The notes: a model not told the origin generated them from the sequence alone. 64,000 bases of DNA from Halorussus pelagicus (GCF_004087835.1 NZ_CP035119.1:496001-560000), one strand, 5' to 3'; shown: positions 43,784 through 53,193, numbered from the stretch's first letter. Made by a program: numbers and translations.

Positions 43784-44479
43784 ATGGACGGTCAGACTGC
43801 GGTCGTGACGGGAGCGAGTCGAGGCATCGGCGCGGCAGTCGCGCGGCGGTTCGCCGACGAGGGCGCGCGAGTCGTCGTCTGCGCGAGAGAGCAAGACGAA
43901 CTCGACGCCGTCGTCGCGGATATCGAGGACGCGGGCGGCGAAGTCAAAGGGATGCGCGCCGACGTGCGCGACGAGTTCGACGTGGAGCGACTGATGGAGA
44001 CCGCGGCGCGCGGGAGCGACGGCGGCATCGACGTGATAGTCGCCAGCGCCGGGGTCTTCCACGGCAGTCCCGGCAAGTCGCCGCTGGCCGAGGACGCCTA
44101 CTCGGCGTTCGACGACTCGTTCCGGACCAACGCCCGCGGCGTGTTCGCCGCGGTCAAGGAGGCCCTGCCGCATCTCGCCGACGACGCGCGAGTGTTGGTC
44201 CCCTCCGGGAAAATCGCCCGCGAGGCGAAATCGGGGTACGGTGCCTACGCGGTCTCGAAAGCCGCGGTCGAGGCGGTCGTGCGTCAGTTCGCGGCCGAAA
44301 TCGACCAGCCAATCGGCGTCGTGGACCCCGGCGCTGTCGCCACCGACCTCACCGGCGGGCAGGGCCGTGACCCCGAGGACGCTGCGGACCTCCTCCACTG
44401 GGTCGCCACAGCGGCCGCCCCGGAGACGTTCGACGGCGGCGTCGTCGGTCTGAAGGAGTTCAAGAAGGCGACGGCGTGA
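43784..44479 (+). CDS. Short-chain dehydrogenase/reductase
   Basis: A 231-residue NAD(P)-dependent oxidoreductase. TGASRGIG (residues 9-16) binds the cofactor, ASAGVFHG replaces the NNAG motif, and Ser142 with Tyr155-x-x-x-Lys159 (GAYAVSK) forms the catalytic set. An Arg/Glu-rich segment (CAREQDELDAV) after the second strand suggests NADP preference. The substrate is unknown. The Met at 43784 starts the Rossmann fold directly; an upstream start would add sequence overlapping the divergent promoter. Confidence 0.92.
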   Translation: MDGQTAVVTGASRGIGAAVARRFADEGARVVVCAREQDELDAVVADIEDAGGEVKGMRADVRDEFDVERLMETAARGSDGGIDVIVASAGVFHGSPGKSPLAEDAYSAFDDSFRTNARGVFAAVKEALPHLADDARVLVPSGKIAREAKSGYGAYAVSKAAVEAVVRQFAAEIDQPIGVVDPGAVATDLTGGQGRDPEDAADLLHWVATAAAPETFDGGVVGLKEFKKATA

Positions 44480-44691
44480 GATTTCCGGCGCTATCTCACC
44501 CGGTTTCGGTCTGCATTAGCTTCGGAGAGGTGTTCTGTTCTGGCGTGATGCGATACCCCTCGTAGTTGAAACTGGTCTCGAACTGCGCCTCGGGCGCGGG
44601 GGGTTCAAAAAAGATGGTCGATGACGTGGTCTTGTCGGCCCTGAGTACCGCAATCGGAGGCCTTATTAACTGCACAGAACTCGTTAACAAC

Positions 44692-45522
44692 ATGCGACTC
44701 TCTCGTCTCGGTCTTCTCGGTCCCGTCGCGCTCGTCGCGCTCACGGCGTTCGCGTTGCGCGCGGGCACGCTCAAGGTTGCGATTATCGCGTGGGTGGCGT
44801 TCGCCGCGATGGCGGGCGCGGCGCTGGTGGGCGAGCGGTCCGGCGCGACGACCGACGCCGGGCGGTTGGTCTGGGGGTACGGACTCGCCAGCGGCGCGAT
44901 GATAACCAGCGCGGCCGTCTTCATCGTGCCGGGAGCCATCGGCCACCACCCGAAGTTCGGCGGGTTCGGCATCGCCTTCGGCGTCCTCGTCGGGTTCTCG
45001 GCCCACACGCTCGGCCACCGCGCGACCCACATGGAACTGCCATTCGACCACACCGCCGCGGAGTTGACCGCCCACTCGTTCGCCGCGGGAGCCATCATCG
45101 GACTCGTCTACGGTAACATGCCCGACCCCGGACTCCTGCTCGGACTGGCCATCGTCTCTCACAAGGGTCCTGCGGGCTACGCCGCGGCCGACCGACTCCG
45201 CCGGGCCGACAAACCGGTCTCGGTCCTCCTGCTTCCGGCCGCGGGCGTCGGGATTACAGCGATTCCGTCCGCGCTTCTGAAACTCCCCTCCAGCGACCCC
45301 ATCAACGGTCTCGTCTTCGGGTTCGCGGCGGGCGTGTTCCTCCACGTCGCCATGGATTTCCTCCCGCGATGTGAACTCGGCGGCGAGGTGTACGAGGTGG
45401 CCCAGATTACCGACGACGCCCACGACCTGCTCGACCGCCTCCGGGCCCACGCCGTGGCCAGCACTGGTCTCGGCGGCGTCGTGGTGTTCGTCGCGTGGCT
45501 ACTCGTGCGGCCCGGTCCCTAG
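44692..45522 (+). CDS. ZIP-family metal transporter
   Basis: A 276-residue integral membrane protein with about eight helices. Helix four contains AAELTAHSFAAGAIIGL and helix five LAIVSHKGPAGYAAADRL; the HSxxxG and HKxPxG motifs are ZIP transporter metal sites for Zn or Fe uptake. A His-rich stretch (GHRATHMELPFDH) lies before helix four, and a late helix has HVAMDFLP. Start ATG at 44692 leads straight into a hydrophobic signal-like helix. No metal regulator is adjacent. Confidence 0.8.
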   Translation: MRLSRLGLLGPVALVALTAFALRAGTLKVAIIAWVAFAAMAGAALVGERSGATTDAGRLVWGYGLASGAMITSAAVFIVPGAIGHHPKFGGFGIAFGVLVGFSAHTLGHRATHMELPFDHTAAELTAHSFAAGAIIGLVYGNMPDPGLLLGLAIVSHKGPAGYAAADRLRRADKPVSVLLLPAAGVGITAIPSALLKLPSSDPINGLVFGFAAGVFLHVAMDFLPRCELGGEVYEVAQITDDAHDLLDRLRAHAVASTGLGGVVVFVAWLLVRPGP

Positions 45523-45603
45523 ACCCCGCGACGACTCGTCAGCAATCTGTGATCCGTTACCGTCACACTGAGATTTATACCGCCGTATCGCAACCCTTCT
45601 CTC

Positions 45604-46617
45604 ATGAGAGTCGCCGTACTCGCTCACGAGAAGTTCCCCGAGCGCGCGAAGACCGCGGTCGGCCTGTTGCGCTACGCCGATTACGACATCGAGGCGGTCC
45701 TCGACCGCGACAACGCCGGAAAGCGAGTCTCGGAGTTCGTCCCTGACGTGCAGGACGCACCCATCGTCGCCGAGATGGCCGACGCGCCCGAGGTGGACGC
45801 ACTCATCGTCGGCATCGCCCCCATCGGCGGTGGGTTCGACGAGACGTGGCGCTCGGACGTGACCACCGCCTTGGAGCGCGGGACCGACCTGATTTCGGGT
45901 CTCCACTACTTCCTCGAAGACGACGAGGAGTTCGCCCGCCTCGCCGACGAGAACGACTGCGACATCTGGGACGTGCGAAAGCCCCCCGAGGACCTGACCG
46001 TCGCGCAGGGCGTCGCCGACGAAGTCGAGGCCGAAGTCGTCCTCACGGTTGGTACCGACTGCTCGGTCGGGAAGATGACCGCGACGATGGAACTGCTGGA
46101 GGCGGCCCGCGAGCGCGGCGCGGATGTCGGATTCATCCCGACCGGCCAGACCGGAATCATGATAGAGAACTGGGGCACGCCCATCGACCGCGTGGTCTCG
46201 GACTTCACCGCAGGCGCGGTCGAGGAGATGATTCTGGAGCGCGGCGACGACTACGACTACCTCTTCGTGGAGGGACAGGGGAGCATCGTCCATCCGGCCT
46301 ATTCGGCGGTCACCTGCGGCATCCTCCACGGGTCGATGGCCGACAAACTCGTCCTCTGTCACGAGGCGGGCCGCGAGGCGGTCCACGGCTACGAGGAGTT
46401 CGACCTCCCGCCGGTCGCCGACTACGTGGACCTCTACGAGAATCTTGCCCGGGCAGTTTACGAAACCAAAATCGTCGCTGGCGCGCTCAACACGAAAGAG
46501 GTCGGCGACGACGAGGCGGCCCGCGACGCCGTCGAGACGTTCGCCGACGAACTCGACGCGCCCGCGACCGACCCGGTTCGATTCGACGCCGACGAGGTGT
46601 TAGACGAACTCCTATGA
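45604..46617 (+). CDS. dgcN: DUF1611 family protein, probable D-glutamate N-acetyltransferase
   Basis: A 337-residue protein with a Rossmann-like N-terminal domain (about 1-130) and a P-loop-type C-terminal domain: VVLTVGTDCSVGKMTATMELLEAA (about 147-170), followed by FIPTGQTGIMI and FVEGQGSIVHPAYS. This is the DUF1611/COG3367 family. I recall published work assigning the DgcN member as D-glutamate N-acetyltransferase, partnered by racemase DgcA, in marine bacteria and haloarchaea; I have not checked it. The next gene is that partner, overlapping by 4 bp, which supports the assignment. Confidence 0.85.
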   Translation: MRVAVLAHEKFPERAKTAVGLLRYADYDIEAVLDRDNAGKRVSEFVPDVQDAPIVAEMADAPEVDALIVGIAPIGGGFDETWRSDVTTALERGTDLISGLHYFLEDDEEFARLADENDCDIWDVRKPPEDLTVAQGVADEVEAEVVLTVGTDCSVGKMTATMELLEAARERGADVGFIPTGQTGIMIENWGTPIDRVVSDFTAGAVEEMILERGDDYDYLFVEGQGSIVHPAYSAVTCGILHGSMADKLVLCHEAGREAVHGYEEFDLPPVADYVDLYENLARAVYETKIVAGALNTKEVGDDEAARDAVETFADELDAPATDPVRFDADEVLDELL

Positions 46618-47654
46618 CCCTCACGACCGAGTTCGAGCGCCTGTCGCTCCCGCTCGAAAACGCCTTCACCATCTCGCGGGGGACCCAAGAGACCGCCGAG
46701 AACGTCGCGGTCCGCATCGCCGACGACGAGGGCAACGAGGGCGTCGGGGCGGCCGCGCCCTCCAGCCATTACGGCGAGACGGCCGCCACCGTGGAGACCG
46801 TCCTCCCCGACCTCCTCGATGTAGTCGAGGAGGTCGGCGACCCCCACCAACTCCACCGCATCGAGCGCCGGATGCGCGAAACCGTCGAGCGCAACCCGGC
46901 CGCCAGATGCGCGGTCAGCGTCGCGCTCCACGACCTCGCGGCCAAGCGCGCGGACCTGCCGCTGTATCGCTATTGGGGACTCGACCCCGCGGAGACAGTT
47001 CCGACCTCCTACACCATCGGCATCGACACCACCGAGCGGATGGCCGAGAAGACCGAGACTGCGGTCGAGCGGGGCTACTCGGTCCTCAAGGTCAAGGTCG
47101 GCACCGACCGCGACGAGGAGATACTCTCGACGGTCCGGGAACACGCGCCCGACGCGACGATTCGGGTGGACGCCAACGAGGCGTGGTCGCCCCGCGAAGC
47201 CGTCCGGAAAATCGAGGCCGTGGCCGAGTACGACCTCGAATTCGTCGAGCAACCCGTCTCGGCCGACGACCCCGAGGGCCTGAAGTTCGTCCGCGACCGC
47301 TCGCCGCTCCCCATCGCGGCCGACGAGTCGTGCGTGACGCTCGCGGACATCCCCCGAATTGCGGACACGGTGGACATCGCCAATCTGAAACTGATGAAAT
47401 GCGGCGGTCTCAGGGAAGCCAAGCGCATGATTCACGCCGCTCGCGCGCACGGACTGGAGGTCATGCTCGGGTGCATGATTGAGACGAACGCCGCCATCTC
47501 GGCGGCGGCCCACCTCGCGCCCCTGCTGGACTACGCCGACCTCGACGGGTCGCTCCTGCTCGACGACGACCCCTATAGTGGTGTTCCGATGCCCGAGGGC
47601 GACATCGACCTCGCCGGATTCGACCGGCCGGGGACCGGCGCTCGCCGGGAGTAA
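46614..47654 (+). CDS. dgcA: Enolase-superfamily epimerase, probable N-acetyl-D-glutamate racemase
   Basis: A 346-residue enzyme of the muconate-lactonizing/dipeptide-epimerase group. Lys159 and Lys161 (LKVKVG) are the KxK base; Asp186 (VDAN), Glu212 (VEQP) and Asp237 (AADES) bind Mg; Lys259/Lys262 (LKLMKCGG) is the opposite base. The DGSLLL region completes the barrel. Annotation as L-Ala-D/L-Glu epimerase is the older alternative. The ATG at 46614 overlaps the dgcN stop (ATGA), so both are translated together. Confidence 0.88.
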   Translation: MTLTTEFERLSLPLENAFTISRGTQETAENVAVRIADDEGNEGVGAAAPSSHYGETAATVETVLPDLLDVVEEVGDPHQLHRIERRMRETVERNPAARCAVSVALHDLAAKRADLPLYRYWGLDPAETVPTSYTIGIDTTERMAEKTETAVERGYSVLKVKVGTDRDEEILSTVREHAPDATIRVDANEAWSPREAVRKIEAVAEYDLEFVEQPVSADDPEGLKFVRDRSPLPIAADESCVTLADIPRIADTVDIANLKLMKCGGLREAKRMIHAARAHGLEVMLGCMIETNAAISAAAHLAPLLDYADLDGSLLLDDDPYSGVPMPEGDIDLAGFDRPGTGARRE

Positions 47655-47717
47655 GTCGGTGTTCGCGGACGGCACGCGAAACAACTCGCCCGGAAAAAGG
47701 GTCTCGGACGCGCCGTC

Positions 47718-49199
47718 TCAGTCGTCGGCCGCGACGGTGGCCGACGAGTCGGCAGCGTCGTTCGGCGTTGTCGCGCGTCCGGTCAGCGCCATGACGAACA
47801 GGACGAGCGGCGAGAGGAACGCGAAGAAGTAGTACGGGAAGTACGACCCCCAGAACGCCGACCAACTCGCTAACGAGAGCGTCGTCACGTCCAAGGCACT
47901 GGACATGTAGACCGCACCGGCGTGCCACGGGATGAGCGCACCGGTCGGGGTCCCCGCGGCCTCGACGGCGCGCGAGAGGTCGCTGCTCTCCAAGTCGTAG
48001 TCGTCGTAGAGGTTCCGGAGCGTCATCCCCGGAATCACGATGGCCATGTACTGCTGGGCGCTGAAGACGTTGACCAGAATCGCCGACAGGCCGGAACTCA
48101 CGACGAGGCTGGTCGAACTGCGGACCGCCTGCACGAGGTGGTGGGCCAGCACTGCGAGGACGCCGATTCCTTCGAGGATTCCGCCGAGCGCGAGCGCGGC
48201 GACGACGACGGTGATGGTCCACGCCGACCCGGAGAGACCATCGACGTGCAGTAGTTTGTTGACCAACTTGGTGCCGGTCTGGGGTTCGGTCCCTATCAGG
48301 AACACGTCCCACGCGGCGGTGAACCCGACACCCTGCACCGCGAACGTCGTGAAGACGCCCGCGAAGACGCCCGCCACGAGCGAGGGGAGCGCCGGGTAGC
48401 CGTAGAGCGCGAGACCGAAGGTGACGACCAGCGGCAAGAACACGAGCGGCGAGAGGCTGTAGGTGCCCGCCAGCGCGCCCTGAATCTCGGCGACCTGCCC
48501 CTCGGGAATCGCTCCGCCCGCGCGGAGACCGAGGACGGCGTAGAGGATGATCGAGAGACCGAGCGCGACCACGGTGCCGGTCCGCATCGCCCGGATGTGG
48601 TCGAAGAGGTCCGTGTTCGTGACGGCGGCCGCGAGGTTGGTCGTGTCCGAGAGGGGCGACTGCTTGTCGCCCGCGTACGCCCCGCTCAGAATCGCACCCG
48701 CCGTCATCGGTGCGGGGATGCCGAGACCCGACCCGATGCCGATGAACGCGACGCCGAGCGTGCCAGCGGTGGTCCACGACGACCCGATAGAGAACGCGAC
48801 GAGTGCCGCGAGAATCGCGGTCACGGGCAGGAACACCTCGGGCGTGAGTATCGACAGCCCGTAGTACATCATACCGGGAATTGTGCCCGCGCTAACCCAC
48901 GTAGCGATGAGCGCGTAGATTGTGAACAGGATGAGAAGCGCCTGTAGCCCCATCAGCAGGCTGTTGGCCATGCCGTCGTACAGGTCGTCCCACGAGAGAT
49001 CGAGCCAGAAGTAGCCGACCAGTCCCGTGAGAACGATGCTCCAGAGGAGCGGCGCGTGGGGCGCGAGTCCGAGATACCCCGAGCCGATTCCGAGGAAAAC
49101 GATGACGCCGAGAACGGGGACGAGAGCCTGCGCCAGCGTCGGCCGCCGCTCGGGCGACAGTTCGTCGTACGTCAGCGGTTCGAAGTCGAGTGAAGCCAT
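47718..49199 (-). CDS. nhaC: NhaC-family Na+/H+ antiporter
   Basis: A 493-residue transporter with about 12 helices. The unwound core has AFSIGSSWTTAGTLGVAFIGIG and GAILSGAYAGDKQSPLSDTTNLAAAV, the family signature; later GILEGIGVLAVLAHHLV and SAILVNVFSAQQYMAIVIPGMTLRNLYDDY. It should exchange Na+ for protons or an organic anion such as malate-lactate. It converges on dgcA, with 63 bases between. An A/T-rich promoter lies at 49200-49250. Confidence 0.93.
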   Translation of the reverse strand: MASLDFEPLTYDELSPERRPTLAQALVPVLGVIVFLGIGSGYLGLAPHAPLLWSIVLTGLVGYFWLDLSWDDLYDGMANSLLMGLQALLILFTIYALIATWVSAGTIPGMMYYGLSILTPEVFLPVTAILAALVAFSIGSSWTTAGTLGVAFIGIGSGLGIPAPMTAGAILSGAYAGDKQSPLSDTTNLAAAVTNTDLFDHIRAMRTGTVVALGLSIILYAVLGLRAGGAIPEGQVAEIQGALAGTYSLSPLVFLPLVVTFGLALYGYPALPSLVAGVFAGVFTTFAVQGVGFTAAWDVFLIGTEPQTGTKLVNKLLHVDGLSGSAWTITVVVAALALGGILEGIGVLAVLAHHLVQAVRSSTSLVVSSGLSAILVNVFSAQQYMAIVIPGMTLRNLYDDYDLESSDLSRAVEAAGTPTGALIPWHAGAVYMSSALDVTTLSLASWSAFWGSYFPYYFFAFLSPLVLFVMALTGRATTPNDAADSSATVAADD

Positions 49200-49370
49200 G
49201 TGAGCAGGATATTACTTGAGGGTATTAAACAACCACGGTTTTATTCGCATAAGGAATATTCAACTTGAGGGTTGGCACCGATAAACATGCCTACAGCGCG
49301 TCGAGCGGACCTGTACGTAGCGAACACGAAATTGTCGCGTTCTCCTAAGACGCCGCCTCGAAAACTCCGG

Positions 49371-51239
49371 CTACCGACCCGCGAAGCTCGGGCGCTTACT
49401 GACTCGTTTCGGGAGGTAGCGCCGCTTTTTCGGCGAGTCACCGATGTCGGCAAGGACTGCCGACTCTAACTCCCCGAACGTCAATTCGCGCTCCTCGCCC
49501 TCGCCGCGGACGGTCACCGCCAACTGCTCGTCGTCGGTTTCGACCTCGCGGTCGCCGACCACGACGTAGTAGGGTACCCAGTCGGACTCGGCGGTTGCGA
49601 TGCGCTTGCCGACCGTCTCGTCGCGCTCGTCCACGTCGGCGCGGATACCCGACGACCGGAGGTCGTCGGCGAGCGCATCGCAGTAGTCACCGTGTTCGTC
49701 GCCGACCGGGACGAACCGGACCTGCGTGGGCGAGAGCCATGTCGGGAGTCGCGGAACGTCTCGCTCGGCGGCCGTTTCGAGGAGGGCGGCCAGCACGCGC
49801 TCGATGCTCCCGGTCGGCGAGGAGTGGAGAATCGGCGGATGGCGCGTCTCCTCGCCCGTGCTGTACTCGATGTCGAACCGTTCGGCGCTCTCTACGTCAA
49901 GTTGCACGGTGGGAATCTCGATGGGACGACCCAGCCCGTCGATGACCGCGAAGTCCACCTTCGCCGACCAGTGGTAGCGACGCTCGGGCAGAATTTCGAG
50001 CAAGGCGGGCGTGCCGAGGTCTTCGGCAAGCGACTCAACCCACGCCTCGTTGTCGTCGTAGAACTCGCGGGTCACGCGAATCGCGGGTTCGTAGTTCAGG
50101 CCGAGGTCGTCGCTGGTCCGGAGCGCGAGGGTCGCCTGCGCCCGGAGTTCCGCTTTGGCCTGTTCCACGTCGCGGGTCGCGGTGTGCATGTCGGGCATCA
50201 TGAACGCGCGCTGGCGGGTCAGGCCCGCGACTTCGCCGCGCCGTTCGCGCCGGAACGAGGTGGCCGTCTCGTAGAGGCGAAGCGGGAGGTCGGACTCCGC
50301 AATCTGCATGTCCCGCATGACGGAGAACTGGCCGACACAGGCCGCCGGTCGGAGCATCGTCGGGCGGTCGCCCGACTCGAAGCGATACTGGCGCTCGCCG
50401 AACGTCTCGGCGTGTTCCCGGACCGCCCGCACTCCGAGGTCGTACATCGCGGGCGTCTCGACGGGCATCCCGCCGTACTCGACCGCGAGGTCGTCAACGT
50501 ACTCGACGAGGGAGTCCCGAATTAGCTTCCCGCGGGGGTACCACCGAAGGGTGCCCGCGTCGCTCATCTCGTCGTCGCCGACCAGTTCCTGCTCGCGCAT
50601 CAACTCGACGTGGGGCGGTTGCTCGCCCGCGTTGGCGGTCTCGCGCTCCACTTCGTCGGCGACGAGCGCGCGCATGTCGTCGCTCACGCGGTCGTCGTCC
50701 TCCGCGTCGAGCGAGTCGATGGCGTCCGTCGCCGGGAGGTCGGCGGTCTCGCCGTCGGAAAACGCGAGTTTCCAGTCGCTCGACGCGCGTTCGTCGCTTC
50801 CGTCCTCCTCGCCGCGCTCGGGCGTGACGTGCCGGGAGAGTTCCGAGAGCGGGTGACCCTTGCAGGCGACCTCGAAGGACGTGTACCAGCCGAAGGGTGC
50901 CCGCAGGACCTCGTAGTCTCCGTCGAGGGCGTTTTCGAGGTCCCGGAGGACGTTCGTAGCGCTCTCGGGGGCCGCGAGGTCGTCGCTCAGGTGAGCGTAG
51001 GGGTAGAGAACAATTTTCCGGGTGTTCAACTGGTCGGTCACGTCGCGTACCTCGTCGGCGGCATTTGCGACCGCGGCGTCGAGGTCGGCCTCGTCTCCGG
51101 TCTCGACGCTGACGAACGCGGTCACGCAGTCCTCCATCCGGCCCGCCATCGGGACGCCCTCGGTCTCGGCGATACCCTCCCCGGTCTCCGTGGTGGTCTC
51201 GAACTCCAGATGGTCGGAGTGGACGAACAGCAGTCGCAT
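49371..51239 (-). CDS. thrS: Threonyl-tRNA synthetase, archaeal type
   Basis: A 622-residue synthetase of the archaeal kind. The N-terminal domain (1-145) is the D-aminoacyl-deacylase-like editing module: MRLLFVHSDHLEFE and APFGWYTSFEVACKGHPLSELSR. The catalytic core has Cys301 (MLRPAACVGQF), His352 (MMPDMHTA) and His472 (ILHSSPTGS) as likely zinc ligands, and motif 2 is SFRRERRGEVAGLTRQRAF. A C-terminal anticodon domain begins near residue 500. It looks fully functional, yet a complete bacterial-type ThrRS exists at 5609-7537. There is no adjacent antibiotic cluster. Start ATG at 51237-51239. Confidence 0.95.
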   Translation of the reverse strand: MRLLFVHSDHLEFETTTETGEGIAETEGVPMAGRMEDCVTAFVSVETGDEADLDAAVANAADEVRDVTDQLNTRKIVLYPYAHLSDDLAAPESATNVLRDLENALDGDYEVLRAPFGWYTSFEVACKGHPLSELSRHVTPERGEEDGSDERASSDWKLAFSDGETADLPATDAIDSLDAEDDDRVSDDMRALVADEVERETANAGEQPPHVELMREQELVGDDEMSDAGTLRWYPRGKLIRDSLVEYVDDLAVEYGGMPVETPAMYDLGVRAVREHAETFGERQYRFESGDRPTMLRPAACVGQFSVMRDMQIAESDLPLRLYETATSFRRERRGEVAGLTRQRAFMMPDMHTATRDVEQAKAELRAQATLALRTSDDLGLNYEPAIRVTREFYDDNEAWVESLAEDLGTPALLEILPERRYHWSAKVDFAVIDGLGRPIEIPTVQLDVESAERFDIEYSTGEETRHPPILHSSPTGSIERVLAALLETAAERDVPRLPTWLSPTQVRFVPVGDEHGDYCDALADDLRSSGIRADVDERDETVGKRIATAESDWVPYYVVVGDREVETDDEQLAVTVRGEGEERELTFGELESAVLADIGDSPKKRRYLPKRVSKRPSFAGR

Positions 51240-51291
51240 GGAGGGAGTGACCGCATCTGCGGGGAAAAGTGTGCCGAGGTTCGCTGCTCGT

Positions 51292-52674
51292 TTAATCGTC
51301 CGCGGACGCGGGCGGTTCCTCCGTCTCGGCGACCGATTCCTCGGGGGGCGCGTCGAACAGCGGACTCTGCTCGCCGGGCGTGAGCGTGTTGAAGACGAGC
51401 GCGGTCAGCGCGGTGACGACGACTGGTTCGCCGAAGAAGGTCTGGGCGGCACTCGGGAGACCCTGAATCGCGTCGGGGCGCGTGGCGACGCCGAGACCGA
51501 GACCGAGCGACACCGCGAGGATGACCATGTTCCGGCGGTCGAGATCGGTGTGGAGAAAGACGAGGCGCGCGCCGCTGGCGGCGACCATCCCGGACATCAG
51601 CAAGACTGCGCCGCCGAAGACGGGACTCGGGATGGTGGCGACCGCCGCGCCGACTTTCGGGCTAAGTCCGAGGACCGCGAGGATGGCCCCGGCGACACCG
51701 ACGACGTGGCGACTCATGACGCCGGTGAAGTTGACGATGCCCGCGTTCTGCGAGAATGAGGTGACGGGGAACGCGCCGAACGCCGCGCCGAGCGAACTCA
51801 GCAGGCCGTCGGTGAACAGACCGCCGCGTAGTTCCTCGCTGTCGGGCGTGCGACCCTCGGCGGCCGTGACGCTCGACATGTCGCCGACTGTCTCCATCGC
51901 CGAGACCAGAAAGAGAAAGGCGAAGGTGACGATTGGGACCGGTTCGAACTCGAACCCGAACGCGCCGGGGTTGGGGACCGCGACCCACGACGCCGACGCG
52001 ACCGGCGAGAAGTCAACGAGACCGAGCGCGAGCGCAGCGACGTAGCCGACAGTGAGACCGACGAGCGTGCTGAGGAGTCGCGTGACGCCGTCGGTGAAGA
52101 GGTTGAGCGCGACCGAGACGAACAGGACCAGCGCGGCGAGACCGACGTTGTGGGCCGCGCCGTAGTCGCTCGCGCCGACGCCGCCCGCCGAGTAGTCCAT
52201 CGCCACCGGGACGAGGTAGAGTCCGATGATGATGACGACGAGTCCGGTCACGAGCGGCGGGAAGAACGGTTCGATGCGGTCGAACTGCCAGCCGATGATA
52301 CCCTCCACGACGAAGCCCGTGACCAGTATCGCGCCGAAGACGGCCCCGAGTCCGTAGCTCGCGCCGATTGAGGAGGCCGCGCCGACGAAGGTGAAACTGG
52401 TCCCCATCACGATGGGGAGTTTGGCTCCGACCGGGCCGACCGTGTAGGCCTGCACGACGGTCGCCAGTCCGGAGAACAGCAGGACCATCTGGACGATGTA
52501 GGCCGTGTCACCCGCGCTCAGGCCGACCGCGCCCGCGACGATGAACGCCACCGCGGTCGCCGGAACCAGCATGACCGCGACGTGCTGGAGTCCCAGCAGG
52601 AGGGACTTAGGCCACGGCGGCCGGTCGTCGAGTTCGTAATCGAGGTCTATCTCGCCGTCCGTGTCTGTCGCCAT
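51292..52674 (-). CDS. NCS2-family uracil/xanthine permease
   Basis: A 460-residue proton-coupled nucleobase transporter with 12-14 membrane segments. LLLGLQHVAVMLVPATAVAF begins the family, LPIVMGTSFTFVGAA follows, and SAMETVGDMSSVTAAEG with FPVTSFSQNAGIVNFTG are the substrate-binding segments of the NCS2 fold. An earlier in-frame start at 52887 would add 71 residues of unsupported sequence, so Met at 52674 is used. With the purine phosphoribosyltransferase further along, it suggests purine salvage. Confidence 0.93.
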   Translation of the reverse strand: MATDTDGEIDLDYELDDRPPWPKSLLLGLQHVAVMLVPATAVAFIVAGAVGLSAGDTAYIVQMVLLFSGLATVVQAYTVGPVGAKLPIVMGTSFTFVGAASSIGASYGLGAVFGAILVTGFVVEGIIGWQFDRIEPFFPPLVTGLVVIIIGLYLVPVAMDYSAGGVGASDYGAAHNVGLAALVLFVSVALNLFTDGVTRLLSTLVGLTVGYVAALALGLVDFSPVASASWVAVPNPGAFGFEFEPVPIVTFAFLFLVSAMETVGDMSSVTAAEGRTPDSEELRGGLFTDGLLSSLGAAFGAFPVTSFSQNAGIVNFTGVMSRHVVGVAGAILAVLGLSPKVGAAVATIPSPVFGGAVLLMSGMVAASGARLVFLHTDLDRRNMVILAVSLGLGLGVATRPDAIQGLPSAAQTFFGEPVVVTALTALVFNTLTPGEQSPLFDAPPEESVAETEEPPASADD

Positions 52675-52800
52675 TATACTCCCGACGAACGGGTCGGGTT
52701 CAATAATTGTTTCGCGTTCGAGCGCATATTTGGTTCTAGAAGGGAAGTAATATGCAAGTTTGTGTATTATTCGTACGTCGGTTTCGCTCGGTGGAACGTT

Positions 52801-53006
52801 CGACCCGGCGCGTGCGGGCGCGGCCTGCGAGTGGCCGCGCCCATCCGCGCGAGGGCTGAGTAGTCTGCGAACGCGGTTCGCAGACAACGCAGGCGGTTGG
52901 GGAGGCGTGAGGCTGATGCGGGGCGGTAGCGGTGCGGAGTGGTGCTGTGGCGTCGTGGCGGTGCCGTGCGGTGTGAGTTGTTCAAGCCTGAAGCTAGCTT
53001 CTACTC
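52801..53006 (+). repeat. Dispersed hairpin-rich intergenic element, copy 3
   Basis: It begins cgacccggcgcgtgcgggcg, has stems gggcgcggcc/ggccgcgccc (52816-52842) and tctgcgaac/gttcgcaga (52864-52884), the linker ggttggggaggcgtgaggc (52895-52913), a long ggtgcggt-rich segment and the end gaagctagcttctactcg (52990-53007). It lies in a gap between diverging genes. The first stem sits where copy 1 has a different but equally paired stem. Confidence 0.8.
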
Positions 53007-53193
53007 GTCTTCAGTACCACAGTTAGCTCGGACGGTTACTATCTCGAAAGATTCTAATTGACACTGATTGACGAAAATCCATACTCTTCACTTTCACTTC
53101 GCTTACGAAGCTTTTTATATTATTGTCAACGGACAGTCTGATAGCGTCGCCAAAACGACGCAAGTCCCACAGTCGGGGCGACCCCTACGAACG

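Noticed and set aside
53068-53193. Longer start for the 52-residue membrane protein (94 residues)
   Set aside because: It would place a strong TATA-like run inside the coding region and adds sequence unlike the rest.
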